DNA of 64,000 bases from Roseihalotalea indica (GCF_022458895.1 NZ_JAINFL010000002.1:186001-250000); one strand, 5' to 3'; shown: positions 1 through 9,682, numbered from the stretch's first letter. Program-made: numbers and translations. The notes: a model not told the origin generated them from the letters alone.

Positions 1-786
1 ATGATCCGAGTCCAGGGTAGCAATCAGAGTCAGCAAGTTAGCCTGGTTAGGTGACGATGAGAGTTGATCTACCACCAGGTTGATAAGCTCGGTTTTGTAA
101 TGATCAGACTCTACTGTTTTAATGGCACTGAGATAAGAGTCTACATTTCCGGCATCGGCCAATAGTACCTGATGGTGTTCTTTGAAGATTTCGGTACGGT
201 AGTGGTCCGAGTTAATGGTATTTCCCACTGCTTCAATGACTTCAGTAATATCCTGCTGAGGAATGGAGCGGTCTAGTAACAGTTTGAAATAAAGGGTGCG
301 GGCGTGGTCGCTGGTAAGGTTGGAAATTTCCTTTAGAACTCCCTGCGTTCCGGCTTGCTCATAAAAGCGGGCTACCCGCGATTCTGCTCCCAGGCCAGTG
401 TTACGTACCAGTTCGGAGAGTAAATCAGCAAACCACGCTTTAGCCTCGCTGTTGTATTCGGTAGTGCGCCCATCTTTACGATAGCGATAGTCTAGTTGGT
501 CTCCGTCTGGCTCAATGCGCAGCTCCTGATCGGTGCCCGGCGTCTTTTCTTCTACCTCCAGGTAGCCGCCCGGGGAAACCGAGGCAATACTTCGGTCATC
601 CTCACTAAGAGTAAATTCGCCTTCGTAATGAATGGTAAGTTTCTTGCGCCCATCTTCAAAGACCATTTTTCGATCGCCATTATTATCCTGAATAGAAATG
701 GACTGGGCCGATAGCTGTGGGCTTAGTAAAAGCCCCGTCATAAAGACGATGATAAAATAACGTGCCTGGAATAAACTCATGGCCAT
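1..786 (-). CDS. Exported helical-repeat protein, 3' end cut off by window edge
   Basis: An open minus-strand frame runs from an ATG at 786 (or 780, in frame) off the left edge without a stop, giving at least 260 residues. A hydrophobic N-terminus ending in LLLSPQLSAQ looks like a signal peptide. About 90 residues of short beta-type sequence follow (DDRSIASVSPGGYLEVEEK), then a helical part with repeated SDHYRTE / SDHYKTE / DSDH units about 33 residues apart. Similar SDxYxxE repeats occur, from memory, in the C-terminal parts of Bacteroidota BlaR1/M56-type proteins and related exported proteins. No enzymatic motif is visible. The function is unknown; a periplasmic protein-binding repeat domain is a guess. 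Confidence 0.75.
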   Translation of the reverse strand, partial: MAMSLFQARYFIIVFMTGLLLSPQLSAQSISIQDNNGDRKMVFEDGRKKLTIHYEGEFTLSEDDRSIASVSPGGYLEVEEKTPGTDQELRIEPDGDQLDYRYRKDGRTTEYNSEAKAWFADLLSELVRNTGLGAESRVARFYEQAGTQGVLKEISNLTSDHARTLYFKLLLDRSIPQQDITEVIEAVGNTINSDHYRTEIFKEHHQVLLADAGNVDSYLSAIKTVESDHYKTELINLVVDQLSSSPNQANLLTLIATLDSDH

Positions 787-1091
787 TGGGTTAGAAGTGT
801 GGGTAAAGTAGTGATTGTCTATCTAAGGTACACAAAAGCACAGAGTTATCCATCCTTTGGAAAGAAAAGCGCCTGTGTAAATCGGAGGGGGTTATTAGAA
901 AAGCAAGCTGGCTGGTATATTGTCGTAATTACCCCTGCATATTGTCGGTTTTCCCCAGTGTCAGAGATATTCAGGGTACGTATACTTGTATGAAAGTTCA
1001 TGAACACCTCTGTGGAGCAGAAACCACATTAAAAAACGGGCAGTACCGAAAAGCCACACAAGTAAGGACCCAATCTAAATCATCAGCAACT

Positions 1092-1601
1092 ATGGCAACT
1101 ATGCAAAAAATCATCTCCAATTTATGGTTCGATCAACAGGCCGAAGACGCCGTAAAATTTTATACTTCTGTTTTCGAAAACTCGAGAATAGTAAAAACTG
1201 CCTACTACGGCAATGAAGGCCAGGAGGCTCACGGCATGCCCGAGGGCACCGTTATGACGATAGAATTTGAACTGGAAGGACAAACCTTTTTAGCGCTGAA
1301 TGGCGGACCCCATTTTCAATTTAACGAAGCCATTTCTTTTATCATCAACTGCGATACTCAGGAGGAAATAGACTATTACTGGAACAAACTCTCGGAAGGA
1401 GGAGATGAAAAAGCCCAGATGTGCGGCTGGCTAAAAGACCAGTATGGCCTTTCCTGGCAGGTTGTTCCCCGCACCTTAGATGATATGATGACTGATGAAG
1501 ATAAAGAAAAATCAGCCCGGGTGATGAAGGCTATGCTTCAGATGAAAAAGCTAGACCTGGAAACGCTGAAGCAAGCTTATGAAGGGCCAGTGACGGCATA
1601 A
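1092..1601 (+). CDS. VOC-family (PhnB-like) protein
   Basis: About 169 residues matching the PhnB/3-demethylubiquinone methyltransferase-like branch of the vicinal-oxygen-chelate fold. It opens with QKIISNLWFDQQAEDAVKFY, continues with GTVMTIEFELEGQTFLALNGGP and FNEAISFIINCDTQEEID, and has the family's late motif GWLKDQYGLSWQVVP. The frame is open upstream to about 942, but that part has no family similarity, so ATG 1092 (MATMQK) or ATG 1101 is the likely start. Members of this branch are mostly uncharacterised cytosolic dimers and the substrate cannot be inferred. A hairpin terminator follows, so it is probably monocistronic. Confidence 0.88.
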   Translation: MATMQKIISNLWFDQQAEDAVKFYTSVFENSRIVKTAYYGNEGQEAHGMPEGTVMTIEFELEGQTFLALNGGPHFQFNEAISFIINCDTQEEIDYYWNKLSEGGDEKAQMCGWLKDQYGLSWQVVPRTLDDMMTDEDKEKSARVMKAMLQMKKLDLETLKQAYEGPVTA

Positions 1602-1633
1602 CCTAATGCCTTCATTCCACAGCAGAAAGCTAA

Positions 1634-1675
1634 GGCAGGCTGCTCCGGTAACTCAACCAGTGCTGCCTGCTTTTT
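1634..1675 (+). terminator. Rho-independent terminator after the VOC gene
   Basis: GCAGGC at 1635-1640 pairs with GCCTGC at 1665-1670. The stem extends inward by GC/GC across one T-T mismatch, and five T residues follow at 1671-1675. It lies about 30 bp after the VOC stop codon. Confidence 0.7.
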
Positions 1676-1756
1676 GCTGCTGGTAATAAGATTTATACAT
1701 CCAGGGAAACTAGTTTCCCAATACGTTCTTCATCACTTTTCTTTGCTTTCAAGTTT

Positions 1757-4369
1757 TTATTCATCTCGAAGCGAATGTACGGGATTCATCGAAGCCGCCC
1801 GGAAGGCCTGAAGGCTTACACTAAATCCGGCAATCAGGATAGCGGCGATTCCGGCAATCACGAAAATGTCTATGCGAATAGGAACGCGATAAGCAAAATC
1901 CTGTAAGAACTGATCAGCAGCATAATATACCAACGGGCAGGCAACCAGAAAGGCCAGCAGTACCAATAAGGCAAAATTCCGGGACAGTAACACGATAATC
2001 TGTAATACCGAAGCCCCCAGCACTTTGCGCACTCCCACTTCCTTGCGTCGTTGCCGAGTAGCGAAGGCCGCCAGCCCTAACAGACCCAGCGAAGCTAAGA
2101 CTACCGCTATGCCGGCAAACAACGTGGCGGTTAGCCCTAAGCGCTCTTGTGCCCGGTACATGGTATCAAATTTTTCATCCAGAAAATGGTAGGTGAAAGG
2201 CTCAAATGGCTCAAGCGACTCATAGACTTCTTCCAGCACTTGCAAGCCTTCTATAGTACGCCCCGGTTGCAGCCGGACGGCAATTTCGCCGTAGTAATAT
2301 TCATCGCCCGGATAATAATAGTGGACCATCGGCTGAATACGTTGTTGAAGAGACTCGTAATGATAGTCCCGCACGACTCCCACTACCGGAAAACGAACGC
2401 CCTCACTATTGACTACATATTTGTCCTGAACATCCTGCCAGCCCAGCTCCCGCATGGCGCTTTCGTTAATAATAATTGCGCTGCTATCCGAATATAACTC
2501 TCCGGAAAAGGTACGCCCGCTAACCAAGTCCATCCCCAACGTTTCAAAATAATTATCCCCTACTGTCGTCTGGCGGAGGTTTACGGGTTGCTGATTAGGC
2601 GATTCGCTGTCATAAAAGTCTGTGTAATTATAGCGGTATTGTCCGGGCATGCGGTCGGCAAAGGTTATGGCACTGATCACACTTTCATTGTTCAGACGGT
2701 TGATCATGGTTTGAATAGCTGACTTGGCTTGATCTTCACTCTGAAAATCGTAATTCTCATACCAGAGCGAGAAAGCCACCACATTCTTCTGATCAAACTT
2801 CAAATCCTGGGATTTCATAAAATGAATCTGCCGCCAGATGATCAGTGTTCCGGCAATCAGCAAAATGGAAACAGCGTATTGCACAACAATTAACCCGTGT
2901 TGAAAAAGTCTTCCCGACAAGCGGTGTTTTCCCTGGCCCTTCAGCGAAGTCACCGGCTTTTGCCGGGAGACAAATAACGCCGGATAAGCTCCGGCCAGCA
3001 GCCCGGTGAGTAAGCCCAACCCCAGCAGCATACCGAGCAAGGGTAGATTTTGCCAGTAGCGGAACGTCAATGCTGCATCAAAATAATTGTTGAACCACGG
3101 AAGCGCAATGTGGACTAGCAAAATGCCCATGAGCAATGCCAATCCGCAGGTCACCAACGACTCAGTCAGAAACTGTACAATCAACTGACTGCGCAGCGAA
3201 CCAAGCGCCTTCCGCACTCCAATTTCTCGCATACGCAGCAGCGAGCGGGCCGTTGCCAGGTTGGTAAAGTTGATGCTGGCAATCAGGAGGATTATTACCG
3301 CAATGATGCTAAGCAGCACCATAATGGCTCGATTGTCGGTTTCATAAGCGCGCAGTTCAGCCAAGGGCAATAACATCATCTCTACTTCATCCAAATGGTT
3401 ACCCACGAAGTGCCGGTTTTTAAAATCTATGAGTTTTTCAGCCAATGAAGGGAACGCTGCTTGCTCGGTCAATTTGATATAGCCGACCATAAAAGTATTG
3501 TCCCACCCTCCGCTTTGATTCATTGCTAGCCATTCGGGGGTATTAGTCCAGGGAAGTAATGCTGTAAACTGTAAAGATGAGTACTCAGGCGGGTCGGGAA
3601 GCACTGCCCCTACTACAAACCGCTGTTCACTATTGATTACCTCCAGTGTCTTGCCCACTGCTTCTTCCCGGCCAAATAGCTTGCTGGCGACCGACTCCGT
3701 TAAAGCAATGTGGTTAGCAGTGGTCAGCGTCTGCCGTAGGTCACCAGATAACAGCCCGAAATCGAACACATCAACGAAGCCGGAATCTACGTAGTGCACC
3801 AGAGGGTTCACCACTTGGTCCTGATAACGTAGGCGAATGTGATTAGGAGCAAAAAAGCGAGTGCCGCTGACTACTTCGGGCATTTCTTCTATCAGGGTGG
3901 GAACGGCCGGTGGGCGGGTTTGTAGATAAGAAGCTTCTCCTCCATTTTTGGTAGTACTTTCCCCAATCCGGTACACCTGCTGGTGCTGGGGATGAAAGGT
4001 GTCAAACGAACGCTCGTAGCGCACAATCAAAAACAGTACTATGGCTGCCGTGATGCCAGTGGCGAGCCCGAAAATATTCAGCAGTGCGTAGCTCTTATGG
4101 CGCCACAAACTGCGAAAACTAACTTTCAGGTAGTTGCGAAACATAGGCGGTTGAATTAGGATGGAGTAAGAATGAACGGGACGGATAATAGTAGGATGAA
4201 ACAGCAACAAAACATCGCGCACGTATTTCCATTTGGCTTGGCGGATGCCTGCCTGCCGTAATCGCTCATCGTAAAGCTCCTCCAGGTCTCCTTGCAGGTC
4301 TTCGTAGTAAGCCGGGTGGCAGTACCAGTGAAAGAAATGACGTGCCCAGCGCGGAGGTGAGGGTTTCAT
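1757..4369 (-). CDS. FtsX/MacB-like permease with N-terminal prefix domain
   Basis: 870 residues. Residues 5-63 form a soluble prefix (PPRWAR, invariant Cys17, DLQGDLEELYDE) of the type NCBI calls permease prefix domain 2. The permease core starts at Met76 with one membrane helix and a MacB-type periplasmic domain. Three helices follow around the FtsX motif NFTNLATARS..REIGVRKALG and AGAYPALFVS, then a fifth helix and a second periplasmic domain. It ends with three helices carrying GLLGLAAFATRQRRKEVGVR and the terminal MNPVHSLRDE. This is the duplicated four-plus-four helix plan of the array. It has no ATPase domain, and no ATPase gene adjoins it. It begins 11 bp after a PadR gene and is presumably co-transcribed. 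Substrate unknown; mechanotransmission as in MacB is possible. Confidence 0.9.
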   Translation of the reverse strand: MKPSPPRWARHFFHWYCHPAYYEDLQGDLEELYDERLRQAGIRQAKWKYVRDVLLLFHPTIIRPVHSYSILIQPPMFRNYLKVSFRSLWRHKSYALLNIFGLATGITAAIVLFLIVRYERSFDTFHPQHQQVYRIGESTTKNGGEASYLQTRPPAVPTLIEEMPEVVSGTRFFAPNHIRLRYQDQVVNPLVHYVDSGFVDVFDFGLLSGDLRQTLTTANHIALTESVASKLFGREEAVGKTLEVINSEQRFVVGAVLPDPPEYSSLQFTALLPWTNTPEWLAMNQSGGWDNTFMVGYIKLTEQAAFPSLAEKLIDFKNRHFVGNHLDEVEMMLLPLAELRAYETDNRAIMVLLSIIAVIILLIASINFTNLATARSLLRMREIGVRKALGSLRSQLIVQFLTESLVTCGLALLMGILLVHIALPWFNNYFDAALTFRYWQNLPLLGMLLGLGLLTGLLAGAYPALFVSRQKPVTSLKGQGKHRLSGRLFQHGLIVVQYAVSILLIAGTLIIWRQIHFMKSQDLKFDQKNVVAFSLWYENYDFQSEDQAKSAIQTMINRLNNESVISAITFADRMPGQYRYNYTDFYDSESPNQQPVNLRQTTVGDNYFETLGMDLVSGRTFSGELYSDSSAIIINESAMRELGWQDVQDKYVVNSEGVRFPVVGVVRDYHYESLQQRIQPMVHYYYPGDEYYYGEIAVRLQPGRTIEGLQVLEEVYESLEPFEPFTYHFLDEKFDTMYRAQERLGLTATLFAGIAVVLASLGLLGLAAFATRQRRKEVGVRKVLGASVLQIIVLLSRNFALLVLLAFLVACPLVYYAADQFLQDFAYRVPIRIDIFVIAGIAAILIAGFSVSLQAFRAASMNPVHSLRDE

Positions 4370-4380
4370 AGTGATATCAG

Positions 4381-4710
4381 TTAAAAGTCGAAAGCAACTT
4401 TGGGTATAGACTGCCAGAGTTGCAAACGCGCGTCTTTTACTTCGGTCAGGGCCTGTTTGCCGTAGGGGGTCACGGTGAAGTAGCGTTTGCGTTTGCCGCC
4501 CCGCACCTGCGTGGCTTCTCCCAGCCTGGATTTGAGAAACCCTTTGTCTTCCATTCTTCTCAGAGCCGATTGAAGAGCCCCCACGCTCACCGACCGGTCC
4601 ATTCGGGTTTCAATTTCCTGCTTAATGGCTACTCCATAGGCCTCGTCAAACAATACCGCTACCGTTAGCAGTACAATCTCTTCAAACTCACCTAGCTGAA
4701 TTTTTGCCAT
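4381..4710 (-). CDS. PadR-family transcriptional regulator
   Basis: 109 residues with the PadR winged-helix fold: LGEFEEIVLLTVAVLFDEAYGVAI, VSVGALQSALRRMEDKGFL (recognition region), then the wing RGGKRKRYFTVTPYGKQAL. It is the first gene of a two-gene minus-strand operon with the prefix-bearing permease. PadR proteins usually repress their own operon and are released by a ligand. Here the ligand is unknown and the adjacent permease is the obvious target. This copy differs from the other two PadR genes in the window in lacking the tandem-palindrome/-24/-12 promoter. Confidence 0.93.
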   Translation of the reverse strand: MAKIQLGEFEEIVLLTVAVLFDEAYGVAIKQEIETRMDRSVSVGALQSALRRMEDKGFLKSRLGEATQVRGGKRKRYFTVTPYGKQALTEVKDARLQLWQSIPKVAFDF

Positions 4711-4712
4711 CG

Positions 4713-4754
4713 CAAATATATTTTTCCTAAATGTAGTTTTTATAAATATAAACT
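4713..4754 (-). promoter_or_regulatory. Candidate PadR promoter and operator
   Basis: On the minus strand the sequence 4720-4713 reads TATATTTG, an exact match to the Bacteroidota -7 consensus TAnnTTTG. It ends two bases before the PadR ATG, so a transcript from it would be nearly leaderless. Just upstream, 4735-4754 (AGTTTTTATAAATATAAACT) is a 20-bp imperfect palindrome with 16 of 20 positions symmetric, a plausible site for a PadR dimer. No convincing -33 element was found. The operator role is inference. Confidence 0.35.
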
Positions 4755-4760
4755 CCTAAA

Positions 4761-5473
4761 AATTATTATAGGTGAGGATAAATAAGGTGGTTAAAAATGC
4801 ACGGAATGAAGTTAAATCGGCTGAAAAGGTCGGTGAAGTTGTGCCTTATGTAAAGCTCCTCCGCACGAAGGAACTTTACTAAGGACTTTCCAGATCAATA
4901 ATTTAGATATTTTACCAAGCAGTAGCGTTCTGATTTACAGTGGTTTGTCTGCAAAAAAATAGAGTGCCAACAATGATGGCAGTGTGTTCTGCGCAAAACC
5001 GGGTTACTCTGCAGGTATAATTATTTGTAATGATCGTCTTCAAGACTTATAAAAAATATTTTAGTGATATCAGAATATAGTAGGTAAAACGGCCTACACA
5101 TTAAGCGCTGATTAGAGCGAGATAAAAATCTCATTAAAATTTTCTTGGGCCGAAAAAGGGTACTCCCAGCTTCTACCATATTCCTGAAGGGGCCACCCTG
5201 CATAGTTCTGATGATAAAGAGATTAAAATTCTATTAAAATTGACTCTGGAGTTATCTGGAATTGCCTAAACCTCGTTATAAACAAAACTAAGGATGATAA
5301 GAGAGGAACAAAACTATATTCATGTGTGCTAAATCAATACTCTGCTTTTCTTTTTCATAATACTGATTTAGCAATAGTAACTACTGATATGAACATGCCT
5401 GTTATACGACTAAAATTCTCAGTTCTTAGCCAGTTAAATGTTAAAGTAAAAATGTAAGATAGAAGGTTTGCGT
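4761..5473. other. AT-rich intergenic region without a supportable gene
   Basis: About 700 bp between divergent PadR and response-regulator genes. Short minus-strand frames exist but have no family features. Two related AT-rich stretches (ATCTCATTAAAATTTTC near 5128 and TTCTATTAAAATTGAC near 5229) could be regulator sites, but this is weak. AGAAGG at 5461-5466 is a possible ribosome-binding site for the response regulator. Confidence 0.5.
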
Positions 5474-6157
5474 ATGAAGGTATTACTGATTGAGGATGAG
5501 CAAGGGGTCGCTTCACTAATAGAAAAAAGCCTAAGCGAATATGGGCACGCAACGCATATGGTTGATCAGGGCAAGGCGGGGCTTGGCCAAGTAAAAGATG
5601 GGGGGTATGATGTAGTCATTCTGGATATTATGCTGCCTGACATGTCGGGATGGGATGTTTGCCGCGAAATAAGAGGGTTTGACCCACACACTCCTATTTT
5701 AATGCTTACTGCCCTCAATAGTTTGGAGCACATTGTGCAGGGGCTAGAAATGGGTGCCGATGACTATCTGGCTAAACCCTTCCGCATTCGGGAACTGGTA
5801 GCGCGACTGCATGCCCTGCACCGGCGAAGTGGCATTCCGAGCTTACAAGATGAGTTATTACAATACGAAGACCTGACCATAAACCTGCGCGAACAAACCG
5901 TAAAGCGAGCGGATAATCTTATAAAGCTAACATCCAAAGAGTTTCTTATGCTGGTGTATTTTATGCAAAACCCCCGGCGGGTGCTTTCCCGCACCAACAT
6001 TCTGGAAAACGTATGGGGTATTGATTTTGACCTTGAAACCAATGTGGTGGACGTTTTCGTCAACTACCTGCGTAATAAAATCGACAAACCGTATAATGAA
6101 AAGCTGATTCACACGGTGTTTGGTATGGGTTACGTGCTCAAAAAAGACGAAGGATGA
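5474..6157 (+). CDS. OmpR-type response regulator
   Basis: 228 residues. The receiver domain spans roughly residues 1-115, with acidic pair Glu7-Asp8, phospho-acceptor Asp51 in VVILDIMLPD, the LMLTAL switch and Lys in DDYLAKPF. A C-terminal winged helix (residues 130-228) carries KLTSKEFLMLVYFMQNPRRV and ends VFGMGYVLKKDEG. The start is ATG 5474, since the frame's earlier TTG codon lacks support and AGAAGG precedes this ATG. The stop overlaps the kinase ATG by four bases, so the two are translationally coupled. The layout resembles CusR/CopR metal or envelope-stress regulators, but the signal is unknown. Confidence 0.95.
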   Translation: MKVLLIEDEQGVASLIEKSLSEYGHATHMVDQGKAGLGQVKDGGYDVVILDIMLPDMSGWDVCREIRGFDPHTPILMLTALNSLEHIVQGLEMGADDYLAKPFRIRELVARLHALHRRSGIPSLQDELLQYEDLTINLREQTVKRADNLIKLTSKEFLMLVYFMQNPRRVLSRTNILENVWGIDFDLETNVVDVFVNYLRNKIDKPYNEKLIHTVFGMGYVLKKDEG

Positions 6158-7536
6158 AAATTAAAAACAAGCTGGCGCTGATGTACACCATGCTAACATT
6201 AACCCTGCTGACCATTCTTTGTGTGTCTATTTACTACCGGTTTGAGCGTTTTACTCAGGAAGACTTTTTTCAGCGAATCAGACAGCGAGCCATAGTAGCG
6301 GCAAAGTTTCATTTGGAAAAGGACAATCTAAGTACTTCTATTTACGATGAAATCATTGTTGAGCACCTGCACATTCTTCCTGAAGAAGAGGAGTACATCT
6401 TTCGGGTAGAGGAAAGTAGTATTGCCTCAATCCGCGATTCTCTGTCGGTTCCCGAATCTTTTTTGACCAACCTGAACCAGAACAGCATGGCCTATTACCG
6501 CAGTGAGAACAAGCGGAGCTGGGTGGGAATTTACTATCATGATAACGAAGGCGACTTTGTGGTGCTGATTTCTGCGCTGGATGAGCCGGGTATTCTTAAA
6601 CTCGATAGGTTGCGTACCATTCTGGTGAGTGGGGTTTTGCTGAGTGCCCTGCTGGTATTTATCATTGGCCGTTGGTTTGCCGGCCTCATGCTTATGCCCA
6701 TGAGCAAAATCACCAAACACGCTAAACGTATTAAAGCTCACAACCTACACCTGAGGGTGCCGGAACCCGATCAGAATGATGAACTGAAAGAGTTGAGTGT
6801 AACGTTTAATGAAATGCTGGCCAGCCTGGAGATGACCTTCAACATTCATCAGAATTTTATTAATAACGCATCTCATGAGCTAAGGACTCCCCTCACTACG
6901 ATTTTAGGAGAAAGTGAGTTCGCATTATCCAGGTTGCGAACGGCCGATGAATACGAACAAATTATTAAAAATATTAATAAGGCAGCATTAAGGCTTGAAA
7001 TACTCACCGGCGACTTACTCCAACTCAACCATTCGTATACGAAGCTTTCACCAGAATTCTTTGACACTTTTTATCTGGATGAAGTTGTTCGCAGCTTGCT
7101 GGCAAACGACGAGAAGTACCAGGGACAGCTTCTGCATTTTCATAATCAGTCAAAAAAAGAAAAGGTGTTTATTAAAGCGAACCAGCAGCTCATTCATATT
7201 GCTCTGAAAAACATTCTGGATAATGCCCTCAAGTTTTCTGATCAGCGGGCAGTAGAAATTACTCTTTCAAATCCCGGCAATACGGTTATGCTTGAGGTTT
7301 CGGATCAGGGAGTGGGAATTCCCACCCGAGAATTAACCTACGTGACTCAGCCTCTGTACCGGGGCTCTAATGTGAAGTCGTATACTGGTTTTGGCATAGG
7401 TCTTTCGCTAACAGAAAATATTATTAAACTGCACGGCGGCCAATTAAAAATTAGATCAGAGCAGGGCAAGGGCACAAATGTTTTGGTGCTTATGCCGTTT
7501 CACCAAAATTCTAATGAACTTCTAATAAGTTCTTAA
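6154..7536 (+). CDS. Sensor histidine kinase
   Basis: 460 residues. First membrane helix about 7-28, an extracytoplasmic sensor region about 30-153, second helix about 155-178, then a HAMP linker. The H-box is ASHELRTPLT with His241, followed by the N-box NILDNALKFS, G1 DQGVGIP and G2 GFGIGLSL. The order and length match CusS/BaeS-like kinases. It is coupled to the preceding response regulator by an ATGA overlap. The sensor domain shows no recognisable ligand motif. Confidence 0.95.
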   Translation: MKIKNKLALMYTMLTLTLLTILCVSIYYRFERFTQEDFFQRIRQRAIVAAKFHLEKDNLSTSIYDEIIVEHLHILPEEEEYIFRVEESSIASIRDSLSVPESFLTNLNQNSMAYYRSENKRSWVGIYYHDNEGDFVVLISALDEPGILKLDRLRTILVSGVLLSALLVFIIGRWFAGLMLMPMSKITKHAKRIKAHNLHLRVPEPDQNDELKELSVTFNEMLASLEMTFNIHQNFINNASHELRTPLTTILGESEFALSRLRTADEYEQIIKNINKAALRLEILTGDLLQLNHSYTKLSPEFFDTFYLDEVVRSLLANDEKYQGQLLHFHNQSKKEKVFIKANQQLIHIALKNILDNALKFSDQRAVEITLSNPGNTVMLEVSDQGVGIPTRELTYVTQPLYRGSNVKSYTGFGIGLSLTENIIKLHGGQLKIRSEQGKGTNVLVLMPFHQNSNELLISS

Positions 7537-7735
7537 CTTCATCTTTATACACCCACCGTTTGACATACTGTGATGGCTCAGTGCTGGGTATCGGGTTACC
7601 GGGTACGTCAGATCACAGAAGTTTTTTAGCAGCGCCAGTCTTTTTATGAAGAACTACACTGTGCCTTAACCGGGCCAGCGGAGGAAAGGCTGTGCCAAAA
7701 AATCATTTTATCAAAAACACTGGAATATACAGGTC

Positions 7736-8563
7736 ATGAAAATTATCGCTGTACCAACCGATTTTAGTTTCCAGACTCTCCGAGTGATGCAGTCGGCTTT
7801 ACAACTGTTTCCGAATGAGACCATTCACTTTCTTCTTTTCTCGATATCGGAATTACCCACCGATACTCAGGACCTGCTGTTCCTTCCCTCTCAGAAAGAG
7901 CAGTTTACGATTGAGATCAGGGAGAACTTCGGAAAAGGCATTAACCTGCTAAAAAAGGCGCACAGCTACCAGATAGAGCAGGTAGTATACGACCATTTTT
8001 GGGGGAGCTTATCGGGTGTTATCCGGCAGCTTAGCAGTAATCATTCTATTGATCTTCTACTACTACCTCAGTCAGAAGACTCAAAAAAGTACGATGAGCA
8101 GGCGCGGGAGCTTATTCAGGCTTGTCCTTGCCCCTTATTATTCATACCCGACACCTTTACGAGTAAGTATCCATCTAAAGTAGGGTGGATCGTTCAGGAT
8201 GATTTTAATGCAAACGTTTATCTACAGGCATCACAGTCGTTGTTCTTCGACGAAACGGTAGAAACCTTGTTCATGACTGCCGTCAGCGGGCAGAATCATA
8301 ACGCGTTAAAGGAGCATATGTGGCGTTTACTAGACCTGCACGCCGCTTCTCCTAAACTGTCGTTTGCCTTTAACCGGCAGGCAAAAAGTACACGGGATTT
8401 TCTTGAAACAACACTTAGCCATCAGGTAGACCTGCTATTGCTTCAGCAGAGGCGGCGAAATTTATCCTTTAAGAAGAAAGATATGCTGATTGAGGAAATC
8501 TCGCTACTGAGCCCGGTGCCCGTGCTGATCTTTCCGCATAATCATTTTATAAAAGCTGCCTGA
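7736..8563 (+). CDS. Universal stress protein (tandem domains)
   Basis: 275 residues of Bacteroidota-type tandem UspA folds. The first half begins MKIIAVPTDFSFQTLRVMQS and ends each alpha/beta unit as expected (IDLLLLPQ, CPCPLLFIPDT). The second half is more diverged and ends VDLLLLQQ... SPVPVLIFPHN. The ATP-loop GxxGxxxxG is not evident in either half, so nucleotide binding is doubtful. It lies between the two-component system and a bestrophin-like channel in the same direction; a shared stress role is inference. Confidence 0.85.
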   Translation: MKIIAVPTDFSFQTLRVMQSALQLFPNETIHFLLFSISELPTDTQDLLFLPSQKEQFTIEIRENFGKGINLLKKAHSYQIEQVVYDHFWGSLSGVIRQLSSNHSIDLLLLPQSEDSKKYDEQARELIQACPCPLLFIPDTFTSKYPSKVGWIVQDDFNANVYLQASQSLFFDETVETLFMTAVSGQNHNALKEHMWRLLDLHAASPKLSFAFNRQAKSTRDFLETTLSHQVDLLLLQQRRRNLSFKKKDMLIEEISLLSPVPVLIFPHNHFIKAA

Positions 8564-8664
8564 TCATCAAGCACTATGGGTAGCGCATATTCATTACAAT
8601 GTATTTTTTCCATACCACCCAGCCGAAATGTTTCAGCGGCTGAGGCAACTAACTATTAATAAAC

Positions 8665-9624
8665 ATGATTGTATCTCGCAATATTAAGTGGAGGCATGTC
8701 TTCTACTATACCTGGAGGAGTATGCTGTACTTCTTCCTGCTTTCCCTGACGGTCTATATTTTGCACATTGAGTTCGACGTCAAACAGTTATCTATTCCGT
8801 TCAATGCAGTGGCTACTCTAAGTACCGCGCTGGCCATTTACCTGGGTTTTAAAAATAATAATGCTTATGATCGCTGGTGGGAGGCTCGTAAAATCTGGGG
8901 GTTGCTGGTGAATTACAGCCGCGCCTGGGGAAGGCAAGCACTTACCCTGCCCGTTCTGCCGATGGGGGGAACTGAATTTGAGCTGCGGGCCTGGCAGAAA
9001 AAGGTTATTTATCGCCACATTGCCTTTGTGCATGCATTGCGGGTTTTCCTGCGGAAGAAGCACGACTACAACCAAAACGGTGTAGTAGAACTCATTGAAG
9101 AGAGTAACCGCTTTGAAGACATCCGGGATTTTCTCTCTCCGGAAGAATTTGAAGAAGCCAGAACCAAGCGAAACCCTCCCAATTATCTGTTGCTATTACA
9201 GAGTGATGATTTGCGAGAAGCATACAAACAGGGCTGGTTGTCTGATTATCGATTTACCCAACTAGAAGCCACATTAACCGAGTTTAACAACCACCAGGGA
9301 CGCAGCGAGCGTATCAAAAATACTCCGCTGCCGCGGGCATACAGCTTCTATTCACGGGTGTTTGTATTCCTGCACGGCACCCTGGTTCCGCTGGCTTTTA
9401 TTGAAGACCTGGGCTGGCTTAATATTCCACTTTCCCTGATCATCAACTTTGTGTTTCTGGCACTAGACCAGATCGGAGAGCGTACCGAAGACCCATTTGA
9501 AAATCGTATGGAAGATACACCCCTTACCAACATCAGTGTGACTATTGAAGAGAACCTGAAAGAAATGTACGGTGATAACCGCCTGCCCAAAAAACCGGAA
9601 CCTATGGAAGGAGTTGTCTTTTAA
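8665..9624 (+). CDS. Bestrophin-like ion channel protein
   Basis: 319 residues of the bacterial bestrophin (YneE-type) family. The first helix is WRSMLYFFLLSLTVYILHI, and the family's pore-region signature FKNNNAYDRWWEARKIWG follows. The conserved late part LVPLAFIEDLGWLNIPLSLI and LDQIGERTEDPFENRMEDTP is typical. Bacterial bestrophins characterised so far are pentameric, cation-selective or anion channels of the inner membrane. The gene is downstream of the stress-protein gene with a 100-bp gap. Confidence 0.92.
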   Translation: MIVSRNIKWRHVFYYTWRSMLYFFLLSLTVYILHIEFDVKQLSIPFNAVATLSTALAIYLGFKNNNAYDRWWEARKIWGLLVNYSRAWGRQALTLPVLPMGGTEFELRAWQKKVIYRHIAFVHALRVFLRKKHDYNQNGVVELIEESNRFEDIRDFLSPEEFEEARTKRNPPNYLLLLQSDDLREAYKQGWLSDYRFTQLEATLTEFNNHQGRSERIKNTPLPRAYSFYSRVFVFLHGTLVPLAFIEDLGWLNIPLSLIINFVFLALDQIGERTEDPFENRMEDTPLTNISVTIEENLKEMYGDNRLPKKPEPMEGVVF

Positions 9625-9682
9625 GCAGTAGTCTAAGTACGGTCCTAAACAGTTGATTCTATATTCTGAAAGAGGCCATTGT

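Noticed and set aside
2147..2497. A 116-residue plus-strand frame antisense to the first permease
   Set aside because: Shadow of the permease in another frame; no family similarity and no gene spacing.
5021..5203. A 60-residue minus-strand reading frame in the gap before the response regulator
   Set aside because: No family features and no sign of a ribosome-binding site; the composition is that of AT-rich spacer.
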